A stretch of 64,000 nucleotides of DNA from Niabella ginsenosidivorans. Lineage in GTDB: Bacteria; Bacteroidota; Bacteroidia; Chitinophagales; Chitinophagaceae. The translations under genes and the position numbers were made by a program. The notes below the pieces were generated by a model. The model saw only the letters and a program-made list of their open reading frames with translations, had not been told where the DNA came from and did not search any database. This document shows positions 36,285 to 42,454 of this stretch, one piece after another; within the stretch, counting starts at the first letter, position 1, and each line of letters opens with the position of its first letter. Location: the NCBI RefSeq assembly GCF_001654455.1, contig NZ_CP015772.1:868001-932000 (forward strand), written 5' to 3'.

Positions 36285-37139
36285 ATGAAAATATTTTTAA
36301 GTTGGTCAGGTGACCTAAGTCATAAAATTGCCATAGAATTCAGGGAATGGCTACCTTTTGTTATTCAATCAGTAGAACCTTATGTTTCTTCAGAAGACAT
36401 AGATAAGGGTTCTAGGTGGAGTATTGACATTGCTAAAGAGTTAGAAAATTCTTCTTTTGGCATTTTATGTGTGACACCATTAAATATCGACGCGCCTTGG
36501 TTAAATTTTGAAGCGGGCGCATTATCAAAAGCCTTTAGTACTAGCAATGTTTCACCTTTTTTATTTGGTTTGAAACCTTCTGACCTAAAGAAAAGCCCTT
36601 TGCTACAGTTTCAATCAACATTGTATGATAAGAAAGATCTATTAAAACTTGTCTTGAGTATAAACAATGTTCTTGGAAAAGATAAACTTGATGAAGCAAA
36701 GCTGAAAATGACATTTGACGTTTGGTACGAACAGCTAAAATCAAAACTTGACCCAATACTAAAGGAAGCAACAACCAACAAGGCTAATGCTAAAACACAA
36801 GATAAAATTGAAACGAAATCTAATGAAGCTGTTGAAGAAATATTGGAACTAACGAGAGAACAATTTAAGATATTACGAAATCCAGAAGCTATATTACCAC
36901 CACAATATATTTCTTACATATTAAAAGAGTTTAGTCCAAATTTTAAAATTGATACCAAGATTGCGAGGGATTTAGATTTTGGGTTTAAGAATTTGAAAAT
37001 GGCAATTTCAAAATTGCCAGAAGAAGTAATGACAGAAAATCTAGATTTAGACAGAGCACTAATGCGATTAGAAAGAGCAATTATTTACCTAATTGAAAAT
37101 TATAAAAGAAGACCGACACGAAGTTTATTCGAAGAATAA
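36285..37139 (+). CDS. TIR-domain protein, candidate defence NADase
   Basis: The first 140 residues form a TIR domain. It opens with IFLSWSGDLSHKIAIEFREWLPF, then has PYVSSEDIDKGSRWSIDIAKELENSSFGILCVTP and PWLNFEAGALSKA. The Glu in the last motif is the expected catalytic residue of TIR enzymes that cleave NAD+. Residues 165-284 are helical, with a long charged segment, and match no domain I know; they may sense or oligomerise. The gene is visibly AT-rich (strong AAA/TTA usage) compared with the flanks, so it was probably acquired. A 15-base inverted repeat (13 of 15 matching) brackets it. An anti-phage abortive role is inferred from the domain, not shown. Confidence 0.85.
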   Translation: MKIFLSWSGDLSHKIAIEFREWLPFVIQSVEPYVSSEDIDKGSRWSIDIAKELENSSFGILCVTPLNIDAPWLNFEAGALSKAFSTSNVSPFLFGLKPSDLKKSPLLQFQSTLYDKKDLLKLVLSINNVLGKDKLDEAKLKMTFDVWYEQLKSKLDPILKEATTNKANAKTQDKIETKSNEAVEEILELTREQFKILRNPEAILPPQYISYILKEFSPNFKIDTKIARDLDFGFKNLKMAISKLPEEVMTENLDLDRALMRLERAIIYLIENYKRRPTRSLFEE

Positions 37140-37150
37140 CTACGCCCGAC
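37136..37150. repeat. Right arm of inverted repeat flanking the TIR gene
   Basis: ATAACTACGCCCGAC is the reverse complement, with two mismatches, of GTTGGGCGTAATTAT at 36232-36246. The arm starts one base before the TIR stop codon. The GTTGGGC core resembles the GTTRRRY end of integron attC sites, but a full folded attC was not found. Confidence 0.45.
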
Positions 37151-37259
37151 ATAAGTGTTTAGGAAAGGTGGGCTGACATATAAATTCTCAACTTTTGGAT
37201 CGATATTTTCCGACCTTTATAGATATCCTGACCGTAGATGACAATAATTTATAAATTCT

Positions 37260-37802
37260 ATGAGCTTAAACATATTTGAAATATGGGATGGCATAGGACG
37301 TCAGACTCCGTTTGCTGTAAGACGTGACCATTGGGGCGAAGAACAACATGCAGTTGTTGAAAGGATTGAATGTGAAAAGTTACCTTATGGAAAGGCTTTC
37401 GGCTATCCGGTAGTTAACGGACAAAATTCAGATCGTTTCGAGTATGATGAACAATGGCGTAATGAAAAATTAATTCCATGCTGTGGGTGTTACCAATGGA
37501 CATTTATTGAAGATGCCGAAATAAACAAAGACAAAAAATTATCAGACCAGTATCGAAAACGTTTAAATAAGGCTTTGTCTATTTTCTCAAAGTTGACCTT
37601 TGGTAAGCATAAGGGATATACAGTTGAGCAAGCATTTCTTCAAAACAATCAGTATATTGAATGGGCATTACTGAATGTTGAAAAATTCTGTTTAACAAAG
37701 GAGGCGATACATTTATTGGAGGGAATGGTAGCAGGGTTTAAGTTTCCTGATCAAATAAAAAGAATAAATGATCAGAAGTTATTGCTGTGTTTAAAAGAGT
37801 AA
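37260..37802 (+). CDS. Protein with ExoX C-terminal/DUF3820-like domain
   Basis: The 180-residue protein is unrecognised in its first 100 residues, which contain a Cys pair in LIPCCGCYQW. The last 70 residues hold LTFGKHKGYTVEQAFLQNNQYIEWALLN, the short domain found at the end of exonuclease-X-like proteins and in DUF3820 (pattern F-G-K-x-K-G followed by YxxW). This domain usually accompanies nucleic-acid enzymes, but no nuclease core is present here. It follows the TIR gene by 120 bases on the same strand and is also AT-rich, so the two may have arrived together. Function is unknown. Confidence 0.6.
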   Translation: MSLNIFEIWDGIGRQTPFAVRRDHWGEEQHAVVERIECEKLPYGKAFGYPVVNGQNSDRFEYDEQWRNEKLIPCCGCYQWTFIEDAEINKDKKLSDQYRKRLNKALSIFSKLTFGKHKGYTVEQAFLQNNQYIEWALLNVEKFCLTKEAIHLLEGMVAGFKFPDQIKRINDQKLLLCLKE

Positions 37803-37874
37803 TGGTCAAAAATAACAGTCACAAATATCGCATTGGCAATAGGTTGGCTAACATCAAAACTTTCACCTACAAAT

Positions 37875-38114
37875 TCATTCCTCAAACTCAAACTCAAAAT
37901 CCAACAGCTTTTTGGGATGCAATTTCATTGCCAAAGCTAAAGCGACAAGAGTAGCAACGGTAGGGCTTTGTCCTTTTACTTCTATGAGGTAAATTTGCTT
38001 TGCTTCAATGCCAGCCATAGCTCCAAGAGTTTCTCTTGATAGCTTTTTTGCATTCCGCAACTTTTTTAGGTTTTCCCCAAATGCTTTTCCGTATTTTGGA
38101 TTTTTTACATTCAC
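37875..38114 (-). CDS. XRE-family transcriptional regulator
   Basis: The 79-residue protein is essentially one helix-turn-helix of the Cro/CI type. GENLKKLRNAKKLSRETLGAMAGIEAKQIYLIEVKGQSPTVATLVALALAMKL covers the five helices, with recognition helix AKQIYLIE. A Glu-rich end FEFEFEE follows. The gene is transcribed away from the region 38152-38420, where a perfect palindrome overlaps a strong divergent promoter. The simplest reading is that this protein controls that promoter and perhaps its own. It ends close to, and converges on, the ExoX-C-like gene. Confidence 0.85.
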   Translation of the reverse strand: MNVKNPKYGKAFGENLKKLRNAKKLSRETLGAMAGIEAKQIYLIEVKGQSPTVATLVALALAMKLHPKKLLDFEFEFEE

Positions 38115-38151
38115 TATTGTGAAGGTGAGATGACTTTGAAAAAAATATCAC

Positions 38152-38163
38152 GTCAAATTTGAC
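38152..38163. promoter_or_regulatory. Perfect 12-bp palindrome, candidate operator of the XRE regulator
   Basis: GTCAAATTTGAC is self-complementary over all 12 bases. It lies 38 bases upstream of the XRE start, and its right half contains the TTTG (38158-38161) that serves as the -33 element of the plus-strand promoter. A dimeric HTH protein bound here would block that promoter and could affect its own. Confidence 0.6.
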
Positions 38164-38190
38164 TTGTTTTAAAATAATTGTTTATATTTG
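38158..38190 (+). promoter_or_regulatory. Consensus Bacteroidota promoter before the structured leader
   Basis: TTTG (38158-38161), a 21-base spacer and TATATTTG (38183-38190) match TTTG-N21-TAnnTTTG exactly. Transcription would begin near 38197, leaving a leader of about 220 bases before the ATG at 38418. Confidence 0.7.
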
Positions 38191-38196
38191 GTATGA

Positions 38197-38417
38197 ATTA
38201 AAATTATTTTCGCGATACTTCATAAACTCATTTGAAGCATTCGCTTTAAGTCTCGACTTGAAACCTGAGAATTTTCAATAGGAACGAGATGATAAGCAGA
38301 ATGCCCACGACCTGTGCGTGGGCTCTCTTATCCGTTGCTGGGCTTCTCAGGGCCTCTAATGCGGTAAGTTGAGCACCACGCCTTTTTGTGCGGGTGCCCA
38401 CCTAAAACTTTTTTGTT
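38197..38417 (+). ncRNA. Structured leader RNA with four stem-loops, unknown class
   Basis: Four hairpins follow one another between the promoter and the ORF. H0 is GCGA-ta-CTTCA (38212-38222) with TGAAG-cat-TCGC (38233-38244). H1 is CTCG (38252-38255) and TTGAAA (38258-38263) with TTTCAA (38273-38278) and CGAG (38285-38288). H2 is GATAAG (38291-38296) and GCCCACG (38303-38309) with CGTGGGC (38317-38323) and CTTATC (38327-38332). H3 is GCACC-a-CGC (38373-38381) with GCG-GGTGC (38390-38397), 20 bases before the start codon. I do not recognise the class. It could be a cis-regulatory element, a processed small RNA or an RNA partner of the encoded protein. Confidence 0.5.
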
Positions 38418-38918
38418 ATGGACAACGCCGTTGTTACACCCGTACAAAACATCAACACCCCTTTTAATGAGGCACAATGGCTGCAGGTGCTGTTCCTGCT
38501 GGCAGATACGCAAACCTGGCTGCAACAACAGCAGGAGGGCCTTATATGGCAGCTGCCGGTAAAGAACCGTAAGCGCCTGCTGCGCAAAAGCTGGTACCTT
38601 ACCGCTACTGCGCTGGCCCATATTCTGGAGCGCCATTATTATAAGGTGCCGCGCCACCCGCTGGCCGGCAAGTTCACTATTTCCATACCCGCTATTGCAG
38701 CCGCCATAAGGGATGCTTACCAGCAACCACCGCAGCCCCTGCCCGAACCTTCAGGGGAGGATAGCGGCCTGCTGCAACGTGTGTGGGATGCGGGCACGCC
38801 GCTGGGCTATGATACCACCGGCCGCACGGTCAGCGTGCTTACCGTTATAAGTGATGCATCCGGGGAAATTATTACGGCTTTCCCCGGTACGGCGCAAGCG
38901 CAGGACGGCTCGGGGTGA
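38418..38918 (+). CDS. Protein of unknown family behind the structured leader
   Basis: The 166-residue product begins MDNAVVTPVQNINTPFNEAQWLQVLFLLADTQTWL. It then has a basic patch LPVKNRKRLLRKSWYLTATALAHILERHYYKVP, followed by FTISIPAIAAAIRDAYQQPPQPLPEP and a C-terminal segment with GYDTTGRTVSVLTVISDASGEIITAFPG. The end looks like a short beta hairpin of the kind found in nuclease or RNase-toxin folds, but no catalytic set is evident. It has no signal peptide or membrane segment. I do not recognise the family. Codon use is GC-rich, unlike the AT-rich genes just upstream. Its leader and operator make it the likely effector of this small locus. Confidence 0.6.
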   Translation: MDNAVVTPVQNINTPFNEAQWLQVLFLLADTQTWLQQQQEGLIWQLPVKNRKRLLRKSWYLTATALAHILERHYYKVPRHPLAGKFTISIPAIAAAIRDAYQQPPQPLPEPSGEDSGLLQRVWDAGTPLGYDTTGRTVSVLTVISDASGEIITAFPGTAQAQDGSG

Positions 38919-38954
38919 TATTGTTTGTGATTTCGAATCAGGACTGGCAATAAT

Positions 38955-39200
38955 CAGCACATTGCACAGCGCCTATTTTCTTTGTAATGAATCATTGTTT
39001 TTTGAAAAAGCATACCTCAAAGAAAATCAGCGCAGTAAGGACAGGTCGATCGTCAGGCAGCAGTGTCTTCAGCCCACGCGCCCGGAGAATGCAGCAGGTC
39101 GCTTTTCGTGTCGGGTGTTCATGTGCGTGGCCGGCCAAACGGTGGAGCATTCGTTTGGCCTTGATTTTTGGGTCCCTTTGCATCAAGGCAAAGGGACGAA
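38955..39200 (+). repeat. Family A multi-hairpin element, copy 3 (partial)
   Basis: H1 is GCGCCTATTTTCTTTG (38969-38984) with CAAAGAAAATCAGCGC (39018-39033), 14 of 16 paired with the same two-base internal mismatch as in copies 1 and 2. H3 is GGCCAAACG (39133-39141) with CGTTTGGCC (39152-39160). H4 is GTCCCTTTG (39172-39180) with CAAAGGGAC (39189-39197). TTCATGTGC is at 39118-39126. H2 is not preserved. The gap 38919-39524 contains this element, a family B copy and family C words; frames through it are repeat translations. Confidence 0.7.
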
Positions 39201-39214
39201 AGAAGTGCTTTATG

Positions 39215-39350
39215 GAATCAATTTTTCTGATCCTTTTTGTTTGCCCAAAAAGGATCGCAAAAAGGGCCCCCGGAATCGGTTACGGCACGATTCCGGGAAG
39301 GAATATCTATCAGCTTCAGTGCATAGTAGTAGGCCCGCCAACTGGCGGAC
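39215..39350 (-). repeat. Family B multi-hairpin element, copy 3 (inverted)
   Basis: Read on the minus strand the stems occur in the same order as copies 1 and 2. On the plus strand they are GATCCTTTTTG (39229-39239) with CAAAAAGGATC (39246-39256), CCGGAATCG (39270-39278) with CGATTCCGG (39288-39296), and GCCCGCC (39333-39339) with GGCGGAC (39344-39350, one mismatch). It abuts the family A copy, in opposite orientation. Confidence 0.7.
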
Positions 39351-39524
39351 ACTCAACTGTGGAATTTCTATGTTTGGGGCTGTTATTGTCTAACATATTC
39401 GGAGAACCCCTTTGTCGATGGACCTATTCAGGCCAAGGCATCTGAGGTCACCTCTTGGTACATGTAAGGATTCTTCCGCTCGGTCGGAATGATGAAAAAA
39501 CACTTTACCCTAAAATAAAAACTC

Positions 39525-40133
39525 ATGAAAAACAAAACCCCAAAAGACCCGTTTGAAACCCGGTGCTGGAGCTGCGAAAGCATTACTGATCCTTACCAGG
39601 TTTTTGCCGCCTGCTTTTTTTATGCGCCCATCGGTGCCTTTAGAAAAACCATCCGGCAGGTGCTGCTATCCGCCGCCAGCAGCAAAGTGTACCATAAGGA
39701 AGACCCTGCCGCTGCATTGGGTATGTTTAAGGCCGTTACTTCTGTACTGCTTGCCGCGCACCAATTATACCGGCAAAAGAAAACCAGCGGGCTGCAAATA
39801 ACACCGGAGCAGTTTATGGACAGGCGGCTGTATGCCCGCTCCAATGCCCCCTGTGCGGAGTGGGATTACCTGCCCAAAGCCTTAACAGCAAAGGAGTATC
39901 AGAATCCTTATGCCGTGTTCCGGCGTTTTTTTAAGGATCAGCCGGTTGAAAAGTGGCGGCAGCAGGTGGAGCAGGCATTGGAGTATGCGCTGGCCGTTGA
40001 GGCGGATGATAGCGGCCCGGGTCTGCTGCGTCTGTATATTTACCTGGTAAAGCTGGTGGAAGCCGCCCATTTGATTGATGTGCGGGAGGTGCTGCACATT
40101 GGCGGGCATTTAAAGCCGGCTCAATCGATGTAG
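39525..40133 (+). CDS. Protein of unknown family, second gene of the locus
   Basis: The 202-residue protein starts MKNKTPKDPFETRCWSCESITDPYQVFAACFFYAPIGAFRKTIRQVL. It is all-helical by appearance: helices around KMFKAVTSVLLAAHQLYRQKK-like residues 65-85, then RRFFKDQPVEKWRQQVEQALEYALAVE (about 135-160) and LRLYIYLVKLVEAAHLIDVREVLH. There is no signal peptide. The conserved-looking RCWSCE could bind metal. No family is recognised. It shares strand and base composition with the unknown gene at 38418 but is 606 bases away behind two repeats, so a functional link is only a guess. Tandem repeats follow its stop. Confidence 0.6.
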   Translation: MKNKTPKDPFETRCWSCESITDPYQVFAACFFYAPIGAFRKTIRQVLLSAASSKVYHKEDPAAALGMFKAVTSVLLAAHQLYRQKKTSGLQITPEQFMDRRLYARSNAPCAEWDYLPKALTAKEYQNPYAVFRRFFKDQPVEKWRQQVEQALEYALAVEADDSGPGLLRLYIYLVKLVEAAHLIDVREVLHIGGHLKPAQSM

Positions 40134-40258
40134 CAATGACAGACCTTCCTGTCGTCATTCTGAGCGTATGCGTCAACCGGCAAAGGAGCCGAGGGATCTT
40201 CTTAATTGAGGAGATGCCTCGGCTGCGCTCGGCATGACGTGAGTGTAATCATTGTTCC

Positions 40259-40569
40259 GTCACCCTGCGAAATGAAATGAAGCCGAAGGGTCTCTCAATT
40301 ATCGGAGAGTTCGTTATTACAGGGATGCCTCGGCTGCGCTCGGCATGACGTGAGTGTAATCGTCCGTCACCCTGAATGGAATGAAGCCGAAGGGTCTCAC
40401 GGATGTCGGAGAGCCCGTTATCACAGGGATGCTTCGGCTTCGCTCAGCATGACGCGAGTGTAATCGTCCGTCACCCTGACCGAAGCGCAGCGGAGCGGAA
40501 GGGTCTCTCAATTATCGGAGAGTTTGTTATTACAGGGATGCTTCGGCTTCGCATGACGTGAGTATAATT
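40259..40569 (+). repeat. Tandem array of three ~104-bp family C units
   Basis: Units begin near 40259, 40362 and 40466. Each reads CGTCACCCTGA, a variable middle, GAAGGGTCTC, TCGGAGAG, GTTATYACAGGGATGC, CTCGGC/TTCGGC and GCATGACG with GAGTGTAAT. A partial unit precedes them (40140-40258). The gap 40134-40571 holds nothing else. Another single fragment is at 40930-40980. Confidence 0.7.
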
Positions 40570-40571
40570 GC

Positions 40572-40889
40572 TCAGTATAAAAGACTGTATATCTCCTTAG
40601 AAATCTCCTCATTAAAAACCTTCCATTGTGGATTTTTTCGTGCAATCAATTGCTCTTTCTTTTTTCTGATCCATCCCTTCAATTGTTTTTCTCTTTCTAT
40701 TGCCGAATTAATCGTATTGAACCACTCATAATAGATCAGTAATGTTGCATTGTATTGATCCGTAAAGCTACCGGGTGTTTCGTGCTGCTCGTGTTCCCAT
40801 AACCTCGACCGAAGATTGGACGTGACGCCGATATAGAGGACCGTTCTTAGTTTGTTTGTTAGTATGTATATGAAGCCTCCTTTTTGCAT
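40572..40889 (-). CDS. GIY-YIG nuclease family protein (UPF0213-like)
   Basis: The 105-residue protein is a stand-alone GIY-YIG domain: FIYILTNKLRTVLYIGVTSNLRSRLWEHE supplies the two motif tyrosines and the conserved Arg, and YYEWFNTINSAIEREKQLKGWIRKKKEQLI supplies the Glu and basic tail. Such small proteins are frequent and highly multiplied in Bacteroidota; their DNA target is unknown. The gene lies between two family C repeat blocks, which fits a lifestyle linked to repeats or mobile DNA, though this is only suggestive. Confidence 0.9.
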   Translation of the reverse strand: MQKGGFIYILTNKLRTVLYIGVTSNLRSRLWEHEQHETPGSFTDQYNATLLIYYEWFNTINSAIEREKQLKGWIRKKKEQLIARKNPQWKVFNEEISKEIYSLLY

Positions 40890-41009
40890 GATACAAAATT
40901 ATATTATTTGGATTGGCGCGTCGGATTTTTGGTGTTGTTTATGTTACAGGGATGCTTCGGCTCCGCTCAGCATGACGAAAGTATAATTATCCCATTTTCC
41001 AAAAACGCA

Positions 41010-41040
41010 AAAAAAAGCCGCCCGGGTTCAGGCGGCTTAT
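41010..41040 (-). terminator. Rho-independent terminator of the OmpA-family gene
   Basis: GCCGCC (41017-41022) and GGCGGC (41031-41036) form a GC stem. On the minus strand it is followed by a run of eight T (A run at 41009-41016 on the plus strand). It lies 27 bases beyond the stop of the OmpA-family gene. Confidence 0.85.
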
Positions 41041-41062
41041 TGTATAACTAATTGCTATGTCT

Positions 41063-41995
41063 CTATTGCTGTTGCTGTTGTTGCGGCTGTTGCTGTTCCG
41101 GCTGTGGCTGCTGTTGTTGTGGCTGTGCAGCCGGTACCGGTTCCTGTTTTGTTTCAGGTGCCTTGTCGATCAGCTCCATGAACTGATCCAGCTTCGGCGT
41201 AATAATGATCTCGGTTCTCCGGTTCCTTGTTCTTCCTTCATCGGTATTGTTATCCGCCACCGGGTTGTATTCACCACGTCCGCCAACCGTCAGGCGTTTC
41301 GGATCAACCCCATAGGTGTTTTGCAATGCCTGCACCACAGAGGAGGCCCGCAGGGAACTCAGATCCCAGTTGTTACGGATGTTGGGGCGATTGATGGGCA
41401 CATTATCCGTGTTACCCTCTACCAGCACTTCGTAATCCTTATAATCCATAATGATCTTGGCAATCTTGCTTAATGTTTCACCCGCTTTTTCTGATATTTC
41501 ATAGCTGCCGGATTTATACAGCATATTATCTGACAGGGAAATATACACAACGCCTTTCAGCACTTTAATATCAACATCCTTCAGCTCATCCCGGCTAAGA
41601 GATCGGGTAAGGTTGTTGGTCAGCACCATTAACAGGGAATCGCTTTTGTTCTTTTCATTCACCAGGTGCTGGATGTATTTATTGGAGGAGTTGATCTCAT
41701 CCACCAGCTTGGATATGTTTACCCCACCCTGGGTGATGCTTTTATCCAGAGAGCCCTGTAACGCCGCCAGTGCCTTTTTTAAAGAGGCGTTATTGGCGCG
41801 TTCCTGTTCCAGCTGCTCCTCCAAACTTTTAACGCGTTGCTGACTGGATGCCAGGTCTACCTGGCTGGTCTGGTAACGCTGGTTCAGGTTAGCATAATCA
41901 CTTTGCAGCGAGGCAAATTTTTTATTGCTTACGCAGCTTGAAAAAAAGAATACCGTACCCAGTACAGCAATTGGCAAAAATAATTTTCCTTTCAT
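41063..41995 (-). CDS. OmpA-family lipoprotein with coiled coil and Gln-rich tail
   Basis: The 310-residue protein has a lipoprotein signal ending in FFFSSC, so it is lipid-anchored. A coiled coil follows (about residues 35-105, QSDYANLNQRYQTSQVDLASSQQRVKSLEEQLEQERANNASLKKAL). The C-terminal OmpA/MotB peptidoglycan-binding domain contains the GNTDNVPINRPNIRNNWDLSSLRASSVVQAL block and the closing RTRNRRTEIIITPKL. The last 25 residues are almost only Gln and Pro, encoded by CTG/TTG-type triplet repeats on the plus strand. It probably tethers the outer membrane to peptidoglycan; a flagellar MotB role is excluded by the lipobox. A terminator follows. Confidence 0.9.
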   Translation of the reverse strand: MKGKLFLPIAVLGTVFFFSSCVSNKKFASLQSDYANLNQRYQTSQVDLASSQQRVKSLEEQLEQERANNASLKKALAALQGSLDKSITQGGVNISKLVDEINSSNKYIQHLVNEKNKSDSLLMVLTNNLTRSLSRDELKDVDIKVLKGVVYISLSDNMLYKSGSYEISEKAGETLSKIAKIIMDYKDYEVLVEGNTDNVPINRPNIRNNWDLSSLRASSVVQALQNTYGVDPKRLTVGGRGEYNPVADNNTDEGRTRNRRTEIIITPKLDQFMELIDKAPETKQEPVPAAQPQQQQPQPEQQQPQQQQQQ

Positions 41996-42245
41996 AATAA
42001 GATCCTTTAAAGTCTCCGCATCAGCTTTTGTTCAAAACTTTGTTCCATCCATTGCAAAAGCAATGCCTAATTTTTAAAAACGCAACCTGATTTTTCCTGC
42101 CTCATCAGTTACCCCTTGTATTTTAAGTAATTATTATATAAAAATATAAAAAGCAGGTATTGCTGTGAAGAAGGACGCGGCCCCGGGGCTTTTCGTTGCA
42201 AAACCAAAAACAACAGGGCAGAAATTTTTAAAAAAATGATTAAAA

Positions 42246-42303
42246 TTGATAATATTCAAAAATTCTGTCTTATATTGCGCCAATATCTTGCAAAATGCAA
42301 TAT
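42246..42303 (+). promoter_or_regulatory. Candidate promoter of the threonine operon with overlapping inverted repeat
   Basis: TTG at 42246-42248 and TATATTGC at 42271-42278 are 22 bases apart, a partial match to the Bacteroidota promoter pattern. ATATTGC (42272-42278) and GCAATAT (42297-42303) form an inverted repeat overlapping it. The remaining part of the 326-base gap 41996-42321 shows no gene. Confidence 0.4.
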
Positions 42304-42321
42304 GAAGTTCAAAATATCCAA

Positions 42322-42384
42322 ATGAATACGGGTTCCGTTAACGGAACTACCACCACTATTATCACAACCCCTTGCGGGTTGTAA
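42322..42384 (+). CDS. Threonine operon leader peptide
   Basis: A 20-codon ORF encodes MNTGSVNGTTTTIITTPCGL. Seven of its 20 residues are Thr, with four in a row, and two are Ile. This is the composition expected of a leader whose translation stalls when charged tRNA-Thr or tRNA-Ile is scarce, as in E. coli thrL. It lies 71 bases upstream of thrA, in the right orientation. The 3' end of the ORF lies in the stem ACAACCC/GGGTTGT (42364-42370 and 42376-42382), so a ribosome stalled at the Thr codons would change leader folding. The peptide was called from sequence logic; the frame is too short for routine gene finding. Confidence 0.85.
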   Translation: MNTGSVNGTTTTIITTPCGL

Positions 42385-42421
42385 GCTGCTATATCCTCCA
42401 CTGGGCCAAAGGCCGTTTTTC
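42364..42421 (+). terminator. Attenuator region of the threonine operon
   Basis: Two hairpins follow the threonine codons: ACAACCC-cttgc-GGGTTGT (42364-42382) and the short GGCC-aaa-GGCC (42404-42414) followed directly by G and five T. The second is the presumptive terminator, although its stem has only four GC pairs. The alternative antiterminator pairing could not be established by eye. Confidence 0.55.
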
Positions 42422-42454
42422 AAAAGACTTTCTTTTACGTTCTAAAATTTTTTC

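Noticed and set aside
38291-38332. Terminator for the region upstream of the unknown ORF
   Set aside because: The GCCCACG/CGTGGGC stem is strong but is followed by TCTCTTATC, not a T run, and the flanking GATAAG/CTTATC extends it, so it is better read as part of a structured leader.
38197-38417. Retron-type RNA
   Set aside because: A retron needs a reverse transcriptase gene next to the RNA; none is present in the window.
38851-39445. Overlapping frames of 152-180 residues after the unknown ORF
   Set aside because: They read through family A and B hairpins; the apparent protein similarity between copies follows the repeat, not codon constraint.
40136-40570. CRISPR-like array
   Set aside because: The repeating unit is about 104 bases, internally palindromic and similar throughout; there are no unique spacers of constant length and no cas genes.
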